Assembly: GCA_012295275.1 (NCBI GenBank)
Contig: CM022672.1
Location: 27,400,930-27,464,929, forward strand
Source of the DNA: Chrysomallon squamiferum
Lineage: Eukaryota > Mollusca > Gastropoda > Neomphalida > Peltospiridae
Direction: 5' to 3'
Length of the DNA stretch: 64,000 bases
Below the pieces are notes generated by a model. That model was not told the DNA's origin. It worked only from the letters and a program-made list of their open reading frames with translations, and did not search any database. Every line of letters begins with the position of its first letter. Position 1 is the stretch's first letter. Below, piece after piece: positions 14,801-29,000 of this stretch. The position numbers and the translations under genes were made by a program.

Positions 14801-17800
14801 TACTGTCATATAGTAATTTCTGTTTTCTTTTTCTTCTTCTTTTCTTTTAATCCAGTATATTTCCTAAATACATCTCTTATAAAGTAAAAATTACGAGATT
14901 ATTTCTGAAAAGTCTGCTTGTTTGTATAAAAAAAATATTACGTACAGATTTTATAATTTTGGCATTACACCCCTAAAATTATCTTCTCAGTTGAACCATT
15001 TTTTTTTTTTTTAATCAAAACTGATATATCTTCCAGGCATAACTGAATTATTATTGCTTTAATGTTGATGTTATAGCTTCATATTCCTTATTTGCAAATT
15101 AAATGGGTTGTTTTTTTCTTTAATTATTATTCAGGCAAGATAATGGAAATGTCAAGTAAAAAACCACAAAAGAAAAATGGACAGATTCATCATAATAATC
15201 TTCCAAAGGTAATATATATTATAAAGAATAACTTTTACTGGTTTTGAAATGAAATAAAATATTCATTTTTTTTTTTTTAAATGTATGATAGGATATAAAG
15301 CTTATTAAATTGCTGAATTATATAATTTTTTATACATTTTATCAACATTATTCTTTTATCTTTACAGTATTTAAAAAAAAAAAATCAAATCAGCAATTAA
15401 TTTCTCTTCAAATATATTTAAACTGAAAATAATAATAATTTGTTGTGTTTCATTTAGCAATTATCAGCACTAGCTGTGAAGTGCTTAGGACAGTTGTTGA
15501 TTGCTCATCCACATTTCAACTATGCAACCAACATCATCACAGTTTTAGTGCCTTTCATGAACAGAACTCAAGAGGTAGACACAATATTACAAATAATAGT
15601 ATACGTTTTTTAGCATGTAAACTTGAATAGTTTTCACAATTATAATTTCCATAACATTTTTCTATTACTAATGCAGAAAAACATTTATGAAGTGTTTATA
15701 TTAAATTATATGAAATTGAACCGATTTTTCTTAACTGTAATGAAATAAAATTTTCTTTCTTATTCATAACCATCATGGTAAAACCAAATATTTTCAACTT
15801 ACTAAGTAAAAATAATAATGTCAGTGCTTGTAATCATTAAAATATGCAATATTTAATGAATAAATTAAAACTTACTGTGATTGTGCAGTAATAAAAATTA
15901 TTCACATTTAGTTTTTTAATTATTATTTTATTTTTTTATTGTCTTTTTTACCTTTTATTTTGCATATTCATATATTTTTTACATTTGTGAAGTAAATTTA
16001 AAAAAGAAGTATTAATGATTGTTTTAACAGTTTTCAGACCGAGTTTGTGAAGATGTTAAAACCATTTTTCAGCAAGACAAAACAGGGGAAGTTACTCTGG
16101 AGGTGAGATTTGTGTTCCTTTTTTAAATTTATTACAGATTTATTTAATTTTCATTTCACATAAGATGTTTTAAACTGTGTTGCTTTGTTAGGTATTTTGT
16201 GGTTTTTCTTTTAATAAAAATGGATCATTATTCAAATCAGTAAGATCTAGAACTAAGTATTACAATTCCATAATAATATTTTCAGATTGTTCGATGCATA
16301 GGCAAAATGATAAAAACAAGGAATTTTCAGGTGAAACCAAAGGTCAGTATTAAATATCTGTTATTCTTTCTGTCTGTATTTATTATTAAGGGACATGTCA
16401 ACTAAGTCAGTAATTGTAGGAGAATTTGAACCCACTTCAACACATAAAAGACATACAACACACATGGTCAGAATGATATTTGCAGTCATAATAATAAAAA
16501 CTGTGATATAAAAACATTTGTACTCTATTTCTATTATTTATTTCATTTCATTTCATTTATTAATTTATTTTAGCTTGGTAGTAATACTGTTTTAATGAAA
16601 ATTCATGTACATTTTGGTTTTTTGTTGTATACTTTTTGTTTGTTTTAATTTTTACTCTAAATTATTAGATTAATTTAGATTGGTGGAAGATTTCAGTCAC
16701 AAGAAACAGTTCTAATTTAAAAATAATAATATTTTATTTCAGATTCTTGACACATTCTTGTCCCTGAAGATAAAAGAAATTGATTTATCATCCCAAGAAC
16801 AGAGAAAGGATGGTGCCAGAAGAAAGGAACAGTTGTTAAAGATGTCCAGAAAACAGAGAAAAGTGTGATATTTGTTTATTTTTAAGGAAGTGATTTATTG
16901 AAAAGAAGATATGACTAAATCAGAAATCTCTGTAATTTGCTAGATAATGTGGAATAACCTGGCATCATGATGATGAATATGGTCCACAGATTTTATATAT
17001 ATAACATCACTTAACAGTTTCACTTGTACGTACTACAGTATATATTATAACTCAGAAAAACACCAACATTCTTCACTTCATGTGTGTATGTAAGAAATCT
17101 AAATTAAAATGCAATAAGTAACCCATGGAGATTACAAGTTCGTAATCTTCAGTTTAATCCTAGAAAGTTAAATTACTGAAAGTCATGAAAGCAATTTTTG
17201 CTACTGTTTATTTGCAGCATCAAAAGCAACTGGAAAAACTTGAAGGTGAATTGAAGGAGATTAGAGCAACTGAAGATAAACAAAAGAAACTGAAATTGGT
17301 AAGACTGATCTTGGGATCATATGAACGTTTACTGTAAACATCGTTTCTTGACAAGAGTAGTAAAAATAGGATGTAAAATAGATTAAGAAGAGAGACAGAA
17401 GGACAGATAGATGGGAGGTTGGACAGAGAGAGGAGAAGAGGAATAATTTTAACATTAATTCTTTAAAATTTCTAGGAGGTTGCTCAACTTGAATAGATGT
17501 TCTTAAGTTGCTGCTCAGAATTTTGGTGAAAAAAAAAATGACAAAATATAGCTTGCTGTAAATTAAAGCTGTGTTAAAATTATTTCAAAAGTAATTGTTG
17601 TCCTGTTTGTTACTGTTAATTGTTTTTGAGTAAACAAAATATATTTGCTTTAATAAATTCGAAATTTGTCAAATATTTCATTTATTTATTTCAGCATACA
17701 GAGGTGATGAACGCTGTGTTTGTAACATACTTCAGAATATTGAAACAAGCAAGACGATCTGGCCTGTTGGCTTCAGTATTGGAAGGTCTTGCCAAGTAAG

Positions 17801-19043
17801 TTACAATTACCAGTATCAGTATTTTAAAATACTTGTCTTGCTAATGTGTTGTAGAATGTAGTGGTTATCATGTGCACACACATAAACTGTCCATCTTTCA
17901 TACAGAGTTTTTTTTTTTTTTTTTTTTTTTTAATTTAATGATTGGCATTGTAAGCAGAATGGATTAAAAACATCATTTCTTTGAAGAGTTGTGCATTTTT
18001 AAAAAGACAATAGAACAAATTTTAATTAAATTGAATTCAGGAAAAGATAATCCATAGCAGAAAATTGTATTTCATTATTATAATGTGTGTTAAAAAAGTA
18101 TATATATATACCTTTCAGATTTGCCCATCTAATCAATGTAGACTTCTTTGATGACTTGTTTACTGTTTTCAAAGACATCCTTGAATCAGGAGTAAGTTTT
18201 TTTTAAACTTTTTAGTGTTTTTACAATAACATTCTATCCATTGTTGTCTAAAAAATTATTTTTTTAGTACCTTAAATGATTTAATATTTGTAAATATATT
18301 TTAATTACTATAGTATTGTTGTTGTTATTATTATTATTATTATTAAATCTAGGAATTAAACTACAGACAAAGTCTTCAGTGCATCCAAACAGCTTTCACC
18401 ATTTTATCTGGTCAAGGGGCAGCTTTGAATATTGATCCTATGAACTTCTACCGACATTTGTACAAGAAACTTCTCCAAATTCATGCAGGTATTTAACATA
18501 TGGCTAATTGTTTGTTTGTTTGTTTGCTGTTTAAATTTCATGTATTTTATAATGGACAAGAGATTCATAAGTGACAAAACAGTTATTAACATAGATGATA
18601 GTTTTCTTAAAGTCTTGCTGCTTACAAATAAAACTTCTATGCTGCTATAGTTAAAGTTTCATCAAAGATTTTACTGTTGTTTTATTTCAGGAAGTGAAAG
18701 TAAAGATATGTTGATTATTCTCAATTGTCTTGACCTGATGATAAACAAGAGAAAACGACAGGTAACTGATTTTTTAGTTTAGTCTGCAGGGTTTTTTTGT
18801 TTTGCACACTACATTCTGATGAACATTGTAAATATGTATATAGCTAAGCTAATCCTTATCTCCTCACCTCTGTTTCTGCCACCCTGTTCATATCATTTCC
18901 TCCCTTCCACTTTCTATGGAATACTCATACCAGTACCCACAATTTGATCAAAGACTTGTAAGATTTGTTTTCCTGCATATTTCACCACTGAAGTTAAATT
19001 ATTCAGGTGTGGGTGTCTGTGTGCATCTGTCTGTATCGGTTGT

Positions 19044-19079
<36 letters not shown>

Positions 19080-21139
19080 GTTGAATATGAAATTATTTTC
19101 AAACAAATATAGATTTACCAGTATCTGAAAATGAGCATTTATTGCTTTACAGGTTTCACAGCAGAGAATCTTAGCTTTTCTGAAAAGACTGTGCACCATC
19201 TGTCTGCAGCAACTACCACACTCAGTTTTAGGTATTTTGTCAGCTGTCCGCAGTTTGGTTCATGTAAGTATATTAATTAAAATTTTTAGTAGTTTAGCAG
19301 TTTTATTACTTTATTCCTGAGTATATAAATTGAAAGAAATAAACTAATGTATAATATATGTTTTAAAATAATCTAAGATCTATTTATTTATATTTTTTTA
19401 ATTTATTTAATTTTTTTTATTATTTCACTTGAGTCCTCAAATTTGTTTAGTGTAAAACATTAATATATTCTGTTTTCAGAATCACAAGTACACAGATATT
19501 GTGTTTGATAATGAAGCTCAGGGGAGTGGAGTTTATCTGCCAGAACTTGATGATCCTGAACACTGTAATGCTCACAATTCCACACTATGGGAGATTACAA
19601 CCTTGAGGGTACAAGTTTTATTTTTAAATTAAAAAAAAGAAGAAGATAAAATGAAGTTTTTATTATAAAAAAAATATTTAAAAAGCCAAACATGAGAGAA
19701 GGAAAATAAACAGAAAGACTGTAATTAAATATTTCCAGTTTCTAATTCTGAAGTGATCCAGATTTCACGTCGAAAATTTATATTCTAGGAAAACATTTTA
19801 TTATTTTGATATAAAAAAAAAAATTAACTATACGAAGTTGAATAATACATTATATTTTTTGACTGACGCTATGTTTAAGTTATGCTGACATTTACAGATA
19901 CTGGAAGCATAAATTATTTGAAGACAAATGTAAATTTTTTTATGACTATTATAATTTTGTTTTTGTTTTGTTATGTCCATTAAGAATTAGAATAAATTTA
20001 ACATAGAGAATAATTAGAATAAGTATATTTAATTGGAAGCTGTTTGAAAAGTGAGGTTTTCTGTCTATCTGTAGCCTGCTGTTTTTAGTCATTAAAAACT
20101 GTTTGTTTATTTTCTAGGTAAATAATAAGAAACAAATCTTTTTTTCAGAATCATTTTCATCCAGTTGTGCAAAAATATGCCTCTCATGTATCCAAGTTTT
20201 GTCCTTCAACTGGTGATGGTCAGCTTATTCCTGAACTGGCAAGACTGTGAGCATTTTTTTCAATTTACTTTTTGAAAAATTTAGATTAATAATCCATTAA
20301 ATCATCAAATGAATGGTTGACAGTTTAATATCTTCCTTTTAAAGGTAGTTCTGATAAATATTTTTGGGATTGTTTTTTTTTTTTATATATATAATAATCA
20401 AATGTTAAGATAGGGCTGTCATAGTCTATAATTTTATTGCAACTATAATGAAATCTGAAAATTATTTATTTTATTTCTTTTTAGATCTCCAATGACACTG
20501 TTCCAGAAATATGATATGGAAAGTGAAATATTTGATTTGAGTATACCACAGCAAATTAACAAACTTAACCGAAAGGTAAAATAATATTAGGACATTAAAA
20601 CCATGTACTTATGCCAAGAGTTAGGTTTAACTTGTTGGCTATTTACTTGCTATTGTTTTCAAACATTTGAAAATTTTCTATTAATTCTACTGTTAGCAGT
20701 TTCTTGTTAAAAGAATTACTCGCAGCCATTTGATTAAAAATTGGTTAGTTATACATATACTATAAATTATAAATTATTATAAATTTGCATATTTCTCCCC
20801 TTTTCTAAGTATCATTTTCAGAGTTATTAATTTTGTACAAGTTTCAGTTTAGATATTTCTATCAGTCTCTACATCCCAATAACTATTCTTTCTTTTCCAA
20901 AGATGTATGTTATTACTCAACTGTTTAACAGTAAATAATCCAACATTAAATATGATTCAGTACCAGACTTTTGATGGTAATTTTTAAGATCTCAGTACTT
21001 TTATCTTTTTTGGAAACAGAGGCAGACACTGGAGTCATCAAATGATGTCATGAAGAAACACATGAAACAAGTGCTTGAAAAAGTTCCCGATTCATTACAA
21101 AACTTCTCTTTAAATATTTGTCTTTCTGACAATGGATAG
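11471..21139 (+). CDS. NOC3L: Nucleolar complex protein 3 homolog (NOC3-like), 21 exons, complete
   Basis: NOC3 acts in the nucleolus in pre-60S ribosome maturation (with NOC2) and in replication licensing. Exons: 11471-11479, 11964-12259, 12564-12736, 13224-13423, 14009-14170, 14343-14436, 15135-15208, 15458-15574, 16031-16102, 16286-16342, 16743-16862, 17218-17298, 17695-17795, 18119-18191, 18353-18488, 18691-18761, 19153-19263, 19480-19608, 20149-20246, 20485-20575, 21020-21139. They sum to 2385 nt, in frame throughout: 794 aa against about 800 in human. Residues 4-60 are Lys-rich (nucleolar targeting). Residues 220-280 are the NOC3 block (SYKIRLPT). Residues 486-690 are the CBF/Mak21-type domain, with [54 protein letters not shown] and [19 protein letters not shown]. 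The first exon codes only for Met-Ala-Gly before a consensus donor. It is chosen over an in-frame ATG at 11910 because a clean acceptor ends at 11963. Identification is from recalled family sequence. Confidence 0.95.
11820..11870. repeat. (AAT)n microsatellite in NOC3L intron 1
   Basis: About 17 AAT units roughly 95 bases upstream of the exon 2 acceptor. Confidence 0.9.
12754..12817. repeat. 27-bp tandem repeat just after NOC3L exon 3
   Basis: Two and a partial third copy of a 27-bp unit starting with catgtgcat, beginning 17 bases after the exon 3 donor. It keeps an open frame into the intron, but the reading frame ends at a TAA shortly after. Confidence 0.7.
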
Positions 21140-21154
21140 ATTTTTACTGATGCA

Positions 21155-21160
21155 AATAAA
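21155..21160 (+). terminator. Polyadenylation signal of NOC3L
   Basis: AATAAA 16 bases after the NOC3L stop, followed by a T-rich stretch suited to a downstream element. This predicts a very short 3' UTR. Confidence 0.65.
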
Positions 21161-21279
21161 ACAATTTTTTATCTACAATTTCTTTATTTTCTTTTGTATT
21201 TTAAAAAGAGATGTTATTAAAACCATGCACCATTATACTAAAATACACATAAAACAGTCATTCTATTTTCATCCAAACA

Positions 21280-21285
21280 TTTATT
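21280..21285 (-). terminator. Polyadenylation signal of MRPL43
   Basis: TTTATT on the + strand reads AATAAA on the minus strand, about 360 bases past the MRPL43 stop. With the NOC3L signal at 21155 this puts the two convergent transcript ends roughly 100 bases apart. Confidence 0.5.
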
Positions 21286-21645
21286 GATGTTTTATGTTAG
21301 TGAGATTTACACAAAACTATATTATTATACAAGTCACATCAAAACTGTTGGTCAAGCCTGTTGTTTATGCACAGATGTAGTTAACAAGTCAGATCTAAGA
21401 TACTTCTATAAACATCCTATTTTTGTTTTGTTGACACTGATTCCTAGATAGCAAACATCTAAAAAATAAAATGAAAAGAATGCTGTCTGCCATTAGTGCA
21501 AGGCATTTTAATAACTTCTTAATATCTGTGAATGTTTCCTAATAACCAAATTAATCACAAGTCGTGGACTTTCCTAACTCATCAAAACACCAAAAACAAA
21601 TTAAATCATGCATAAAGGTAGGTCTGATAAATAGAAAATTTTTTA

Positions 21646-23385
21646 CTATTCTTTTTCAGTTGGACTTTTTACTTCTTTAGAACCTATTTGTTTTGCAATT
21701 TCCAAAATCTGGTCTGTAGCACTTTTTGGTGGCAACTTTAGTGAAAGCTGTTCGCATGGAAACTCTGTCGCATTTAAAATAGTGTCTTTATTTGTGAATG
21801 GTGTCCAGACTCCCTGAATTGATGGTGTATCGGTGTGCCATTCTTTTCTGAACCGCATTATTTCTTGACCTGATCGAGTTCTGAAATGTTCAATCCACTG
21901 ACAGATTTCATCTTGTGTCAAGTTAGAAATATTCAGACTTTCTGTTTTGCCATTTACTGAAAAACAAATAATAATAAGTTTGTTAAAAATTAAAAGTTAT
22001 GGCAGTATGTTGACTATCAACTGCTACTCTTTTGGGATTACGTCAATATATTTGTTTCAATTTGCAGAAAATCATACCTTGATTTGATTAATTTCATAAA
22101 CTTTAACAAATTATTACAATCATTGTCTGCAATTATTACCCTCTTTGTTCCCCATTAAAAAAAGTTCTGATAATTTGATATTTTAAACTTAGTAACTCTA
22201 AAATATAACTTGAACCATTCTGCTTTCAAGTGCTGAAAATTTGTTTTATGTGATTAAAATTTTATTTTAAATTTCTTACAATATTCAGCAAATAGTTGTG
22301 GAGATCGGTTTCGTCGCGGTTTCAAATAAACAACAATTCCAGGATTGTTTTTCGTGAAATCTAGTAGATGGTTTTCAATAAAATCCCTGAAAAATAAATT
22401 TATCAGCATTATTATTATTTTTTTTTTTTTTTTTGTAAATAGTGCCATCTGAACAATGATGTTTAAATTTGAGGGTTTTTTTTTTTTTTTTTTTTAAATA
22501 TTTACTGTGCAAAATACATTTCACTTTCAACACAATGTTCTTGGTGGGAAAAACAGAAGTATTAGAGACACTGATTAATGAAAACCAAAATCATAACAGC
22601 TGGTACTGTCAAATGTTTTATTTTATTTTTTACTTGGTGTAGGTTAGGTGTACTTGTAAGTGCAGAGAGAGCAAACAAAATATTTAAATCATCAGCAGTT
22701 CAAAATTGTTTTTAGGTAGTGAAAAGATTTCTATTGACCAAAATGTTGTTTTAAAAAAGTCACTATAACTGTTATTTATCAGATGTTTTCTGTCTAATGA
22801 AAGGTTATCACTAGTCAGAAAACTTACACTACATCTGATTTTAAAGGTCAAATTTACTCTAATCCACTTTACTTGGTCATACTTTATAGCTAAATAGGGC
22901 TTTCTGGTAGCTGATTATTCATTTTTTGCATTACAATTTGGTAACTTTTGTTATTTATTCTAAATTGTTGCTATTCAACTTTTGGAATAAATATTCACTT
23001 TAAGACAACGTTTAACAACAATGAACGATTATCATTATGAACACAAAAATTCATTAAATTAAGGAATTACCCTATTTAACTCCATGAATATAATTTCGGA
23101 TAAATATAATAATAATTGTGTTCTTCTAAATGACAACTATTTTTTTTACTACTTATTGAATCTAATAAATCGTAAATAATAAAATACTTGATCAGATCAT
23201 CATCATCATCATTATCAAATATCAACATGCTTTTTTAACTTTTTTTTAATTCACCTTGTGCCTCTGCTGGCCCCACTAGATTTACAGAATTTTACTGTCA
23301 GTCGCTGAAGCTGACAAACATATCGACCGATACCATTTTGCATAACATTTTTAAGAAACGTGCTTGGTACAGATCTGCCCGTCAT
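21646..23385 (-). CDS. MRPL43: Mitochondrial large ribosomal subunit protein mL43, 3 exons, complete
   Basis: Structural protein of the mitochondrial 39S subunit, encoded in the nucleus and imported into mitochondria. Exons on the minus strand: 23385-23255, 22386-22280, 21956-21646. They total 549 nt, 182 aa plus stop, all GT-AG with matching phases. The N-terminus carries [18 protein letters not shown], typical of the family, and then the L51/S25/CI-B8 thioredoxin-like domain (about residues 35-115), with [16 protein letters not shown], the AEYLNG junction motif across exons 2 and 3, and [17 protein letters not shown]. The ATG at 23385 gives the N-terminus expected from the human protein. 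The C-terminal tail (residues about 130-182) is Lys/Pro-rich and not conserved. It converges on NOC3L and diverges from CCDC125. Confidence 0.95.
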
Positions 23386-23723
23386 GTTTTCTTTTACAAC
23401 GTACAAACATTGATTGACCTTTATGTTGTATCCTGTCGCGCAGTATTAAAATACTGTTTTATTTTATAAGCTTCATTAGCAATGTACTAAGTATTACTGG
23501 TACAGTTATTTATATGTGGCATTCATTGAACTTCTATTTTACTTATTTTCTGGCCGTAAAATCGATTTCATTATGGGATTATATTCATGGTAACAAGTCT
23601 CAAATATGTCTTATTTCCGGTTGTTATTCGGCTAATCCGTCGACGGAGCTTACGTTAAAAGTAAATCTAGATACCAACTTTGACATGCGATGTTGTTGGT
23701 AAAGTTGGTTCATTAAAAGTAAA
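23386..23723. promoter_or_regulatory. Probable bidirectional promoter of MRPL43 and CCDC125
   Basis: Only 338 bases separate two divergent start codons, so both promoters and 5' UTRs must lie here unless an upstream untranslated exon exists. The side next to CCDC125 is richer in CpG than nearby introns and holds ATTTCCGG (about 23614-23621), which on the minus strand is CCGGAAAT, an ETS/GABP-like site common in promoters of mitochondrial and housekeeping genes. No TATA box is evident. The role is inferred from spacing; the motif match alone is weak. Confidence 0.6.
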
Positions 23724-24451
23724 ATGGACCAAAAACAACGCAACAACGATCGAGGCAACCAGTCAGATGATACATTTAATACTGTGTGTGGTGATCTTGG
23801 CTTAGGAGAAGGTTTAAAGCCCGGCGGATTATCATTTCTAAGAGTGGACAAACCAAAAGAAGAAAGTTCCTGTCAGTACCGAAATTTAACTTCAAAAAGT
23901 CATAGGAAGGGGAGTTGTTGTAGTGACTCGGTTGAAAGGGAGACATCAAAAAGTAAAAAATATACAGAAAAGCTAAAATCTTTAGTGAGCAGAGGTAAAA
24001 GTAAATCTTTGTCATCAGCTTCTTCTTCAGAAAATATTGATAACTGTGAAGAAAACTTTCCAACTTTCGCCGATATACCTTTAGGAACGTCACTTAGACA
24101 GCAGAAAAAAATATATGAACAAAATCTTGACGCCTTACTTAGAAAGCATGGTTACACTACAAGTTTGGCATCAAATCGAACTAATGGTTACCGTGATAAA
24201 AATTCAAATAATTGTAAGTTTATGTATTATAATTATATTGTGTATTTTTTATTTTATTTTATTTATCATTATTTATTTATTTTTTTTTATATATTTTTTT
24301 TTTTTTTTTTTATTTTTTGTTTAATGAAAAGAAAAACTATGATTATTTGTGTTTGTTATGGTTGGCATCTGTTTTAAACATACTGGAAAAGAGAACATCA
24401 TTTTTATTTATTAGTATTATAAAATACTTGTATAATTAAGGAATTTAAAAC

Positions 24452-24517
<66 letters not shown>

Positions 24518-26046
24518 AGGGCTCATACCAAATTAGTTGGCAGCTAATATTTTACAGAGAATGACTAATCTCAGATCTACATACTGAGAAGTGACTAAGC
24601 ACATTTTACCAGCAAAATCATTATCTGTTTTATAGGTATACTATTATTGTTATTTTGCATTTGTGACTGAGACTCAGTTTTCATTAATTTTTATTATTTG
24701 GTTTCAAACTGACTGATTGATTTTTAAAAAAAAAAAAAAAAGAAAGTTATTTAATTTTTTAATTTATGTATTTATGATTATTATTATTATTATTATTTAA
24801 TTTATTTAACCCAGTTTGTTCTCAAAATCTCCTGTCATCTGCAGTTTGGTGAAAATATTAATTAAAATTTAAAACAACTGACATTTATTGTGATTTTTTA
24901 AAGGTTTATTTCAATGGACAGAAGTTATATGCAGACACAAACAATGACAAAGCAGAGTTTAATAAACTGGGATTTGTATATATTAGTGATTTCAGTTTCT
25001 AACTAATTAGAAGATGTCCCCAAAATGGAATTTTTGATATTTTGGATGCAAAATGTATTACTAAATAATAATTAAAATATGGTTTTGATTGAAAAATATA
25101 GTACAGGACTCAGTGAGAAAATGAAATATCATCTCAATCATATTTTTAATACAGGCTAGTTTCTTTTCAGTAATGCTAATAGTGTTTCATCAACTAGTGA
25201 TAATACATATTTTGGTTCTGGTTTTCATTTTTTATCTTAGTATTATTCTTTCTTCTTATTTCTATTTTAGGCCAAGAAGAAGATAAAAGGTTAACAAGTG
25301 AAGAAATCGAGAAAAAACTTTTTGAAGCAATGCAGGTATGTTTCTGATAAATAGACTTTAATAACATTTTAAAACTCTTCTTTCAATGAACTATGCATCT
25401 AGAAATATGTAGAAGATCAGATGAAAAATTACATATCAATCAACTCATATCATATTGATAAGTCTTTAGTCATCATGTTGAGAATAACTGCCATATCCTT
25501 GTAATTTACAGTTACCTCACTACTGCCAAACTAAATACAAAGCAAATATGTAAAACATTTTACAAACATCATTGACCAACACCCAAAATGCTTTTACCAC
25601 CTTATTAGAGATTTATATAACCTAATTAGTGTTTTTGTATTTTTTAATATATTTGGGTATCTATTTATCAGATGTTAAAAATTTATATATTAATTTGATA
25701 TTTCACATCAGTTTTATGTTTTATTATATATTACATTAATAAAATGTATTTTGTGTTTATATTCCAGGAAGTGGAGGAGTTAAAGATTGATCTTGACACT
25801 TGTCAGAAACGATTAGAAGCCAAGTATGAGGCAATAGCAATTTTAAAATCTCAGGTACATTCACAACATTATAACTTATTAGATATCTTGTGTTGATCGA
25901 CATTTAGTTAGTGAGGATACAAAATAAATTAAAATTTGTATTTGTTATGTTATTTCCAGCTGTTTTAAAAAAAAAAAAATTGTTATATTATTTACTTGCA
26001 TTTTACACAGTATATATTCTTTTCAAGAACTTACATGATTTCTCAG

Positions 26047-26077
<31 letters not shown>

Positions 26078-29000
26078 TTTTATTATTATTATTATTTTAA
26101 AGGCTAATGCAGCAGAAGAAAAGGCACAAAAAAGTAAAAAGTATGTCAGAGAATACAGAAAACAACTTGCACAGGTGAGACTCCTTATTTTGTTGAAATT
26201 GTTCTTATTTTAATTTTCAGGAAGTTTCTATAAAGCATGAAACTAATGTGATAGTAATATTACTATGAAAAGAAAATGTCAGTGATGTTATACAGGGCCT
26301 GTTAACATTTTAGCCAGGTTTCAAACAATTTATATCATAAACATCAAAACATATGTTGAGTTAGCTGTTTTCAAAACCACTACTGTTGTTCATTTAACAA
26401 GGATTATAATTAATTTTTGAATGTTTTATCAGGAATGTCTAATCGGAAATTAGGCAAAGCCTTTTCTTAATATTATGCTTCTGGGATATTGGTCATTAGC
26501 ATTACATTGATTTCATAATTTACAATATCTGTTTCCACCAAACTCTAAATGGAATGGGTTTGGAAATTGTTTATTTTTATTTTTTAATTTGCTAGTGATC
26601 ATTATACCTTACAATATCAATAAATATTGTTATTGTTATTATTATTATTATTTAAATATTTAATTTAAGAACAAATATAATGAAAAGAAATACTCAAGTT
26701 CTACTGTATGTATTAATTTATTATATATGTACACATCCTTGTAATCCTGTTTTTCCCTATAAGAAGAATGCCAGTTGTATAGAGGTTTGAAATGAAAATA
26801 GCTGCCTGTCATTTGTTGTTGTCCCTATAGGTTTATCCATTGCATATAAACTTAAACATTGCTTGATGTCTTTCACCTTTTGGTTTAATGGATAATAACT
26901 GTTTAACCCAAAGAGATATATTGTTTTTGCTAGCATGAACTGATACATTATTCAAAAATAAGTTTCACAAAAATTAAATACTTCCTTTTTTCTTTCTTTT
27001 TTTTTTTTTTCAAAATTTAATAATATTAAAGTTGAAATAGTTAATAAATTACTGATTAGAAATTATATCCATTATTGCTTTTTAATTTTCACTTTATTTT
27101 TAATAAAAAATTTGGAAGTCAGATTATTCTCTAAGGCAATTTTTACTGACATTTTATTCATGCTTTTAATTAAAGGCTCTTCACTTTTGCATTTTTGATG
27201 GATGCTACTAATGAAAATTAACTCTGTTTCTTTGCATACATTTATGGCACTTATTTTGCTTTCTTTGATCTTCAGATTTTTGGAAGGTATAAATTAATAT
27301 TTATTTCTCTTTGTCACTGCAACAAGAGAGGTTTTATTAATTTTAAAACCTTTTGTTTTTTACTTTTTACAAATTGGAGTGACATTAATTAAAATTTAAG
27401 CAAAATAGGTGCCAGTTTGTTTTTTTTTTAAAAAAAAAAGGTTTTATCCAGTCTTATATATTTTATTTATTTATTTGTTTTAATTTATTTTAATATATAT
27501 TATATATATATACATTTAAAAAAAAAAAAAAATTTTTTTTTTTATTTTAAATATATATATATTTTTTTTTATTTTGTTATATATATAATAATTTTATTTT
27601 GTTTTGTTGTTGAAGTATTTTTTAAGACAGGATTAATAAAATTAAATCTAATTTACATTCATTTACATATATATATTATATATTTTATATATATATATAT
27701 ATAAAAGGCTGTTAAATATAATTTTTGTTGTTGGTTTAATGTTACGGTGGAAATATTGTCAAAGCTTTATTCATGCAGTGTCTTGTGAAAGCTGGATAAG
27801 ACTGATACATACTAACACTGTTTGAAAACATTTTGCATGCTGCTTGTATTGTAGGAAGTGAATCAACTACAGTTTGAACTTGACTACCAAGAGTCTTTCT
27901 TCATGGATAGCCAGCAGACCTGGGCTGTCAGGTTTGATAGGTAAACAGCCAGCGAGACGCAGAACAATAACACCTCACCAGTCTTGTTTTTCACTACGCT
28001 TTGCTTACAGTAGCTGTCATTTTGTGTTTGAGAATTTGTATTTTTAAGTTTTGGGTTTTCTTTTGTTTTTATATAAACAGTAATTGATTTCTTTTTGGCA
28101 TGCTTGTTCATTTTATGGGTCTTTGGTACAGTTTTTTTTTTTTTTTTTTCTGATTATTTTAAACATGTATCTTAGTTGGTATTACTATTACTGGTTTCAG
28201 TTTTTATGTGATTTTTTTTTTTATCAAAACTCATTTTTTTATTATGTTATCAAAATCAGTTGACAATCCCATTCAGAACAGTTGATAATGTATATTTTAA
28301 AATGTCAGTTTAGTGCTGTGTTATGACATAGTATTTATTAAACATTGTCACAAGTGGTATGTCAGTGTGACAGTTCTTTTCATTATTTAAGTTTATTGTT
28401 TTAAATGTTAACATCAGTAACTCACATGAGAACTTACATAAATTATCTTTAGCAAAAAATAATAAACAAATTGTCAAAGTAATCTAATACTGGTTTTAAG
28501 AGTTAATTTGATGTACATAAAATAATAGAATTTCTCCAGCTGTATGTTGTTTTGTTTTGTTTTTATAATCATTTGTTACAATGCTTCATCTGCGATTCTG
28601 AAGAGTGTCATATAATAGATTGTGTGGATTACCTGCAAAAACTGTGTTATTCAAAGTTAGCCCTGCCTAGTAAATCAAACACTAACATTTAGATCACTCA
28701 ATGTTTTAGAAAGCTTACTTGTTATTAGTTTGTCAAATACATTTCTTTATTTGAGTCATGGCAATAAACCTGATAATAAACAAATAAATAATTGTGCTTT
28801 TGTAATCAGTTATAGTTTGTAATAAATACAATTTTATAAGCAAATAGAATTATAATAAAATTAGTACTAAAAGCAGTAGGTCATCCTACACTCAAAAATT
28901 GAAAGTACAAAAGTCTATCATTCTGTCAACTGAGCTAGTAAAGAGTAAAGAAACTGCCAGAAGCACAGTCACTGTTGATTTTTATAACAAACACTATCAC

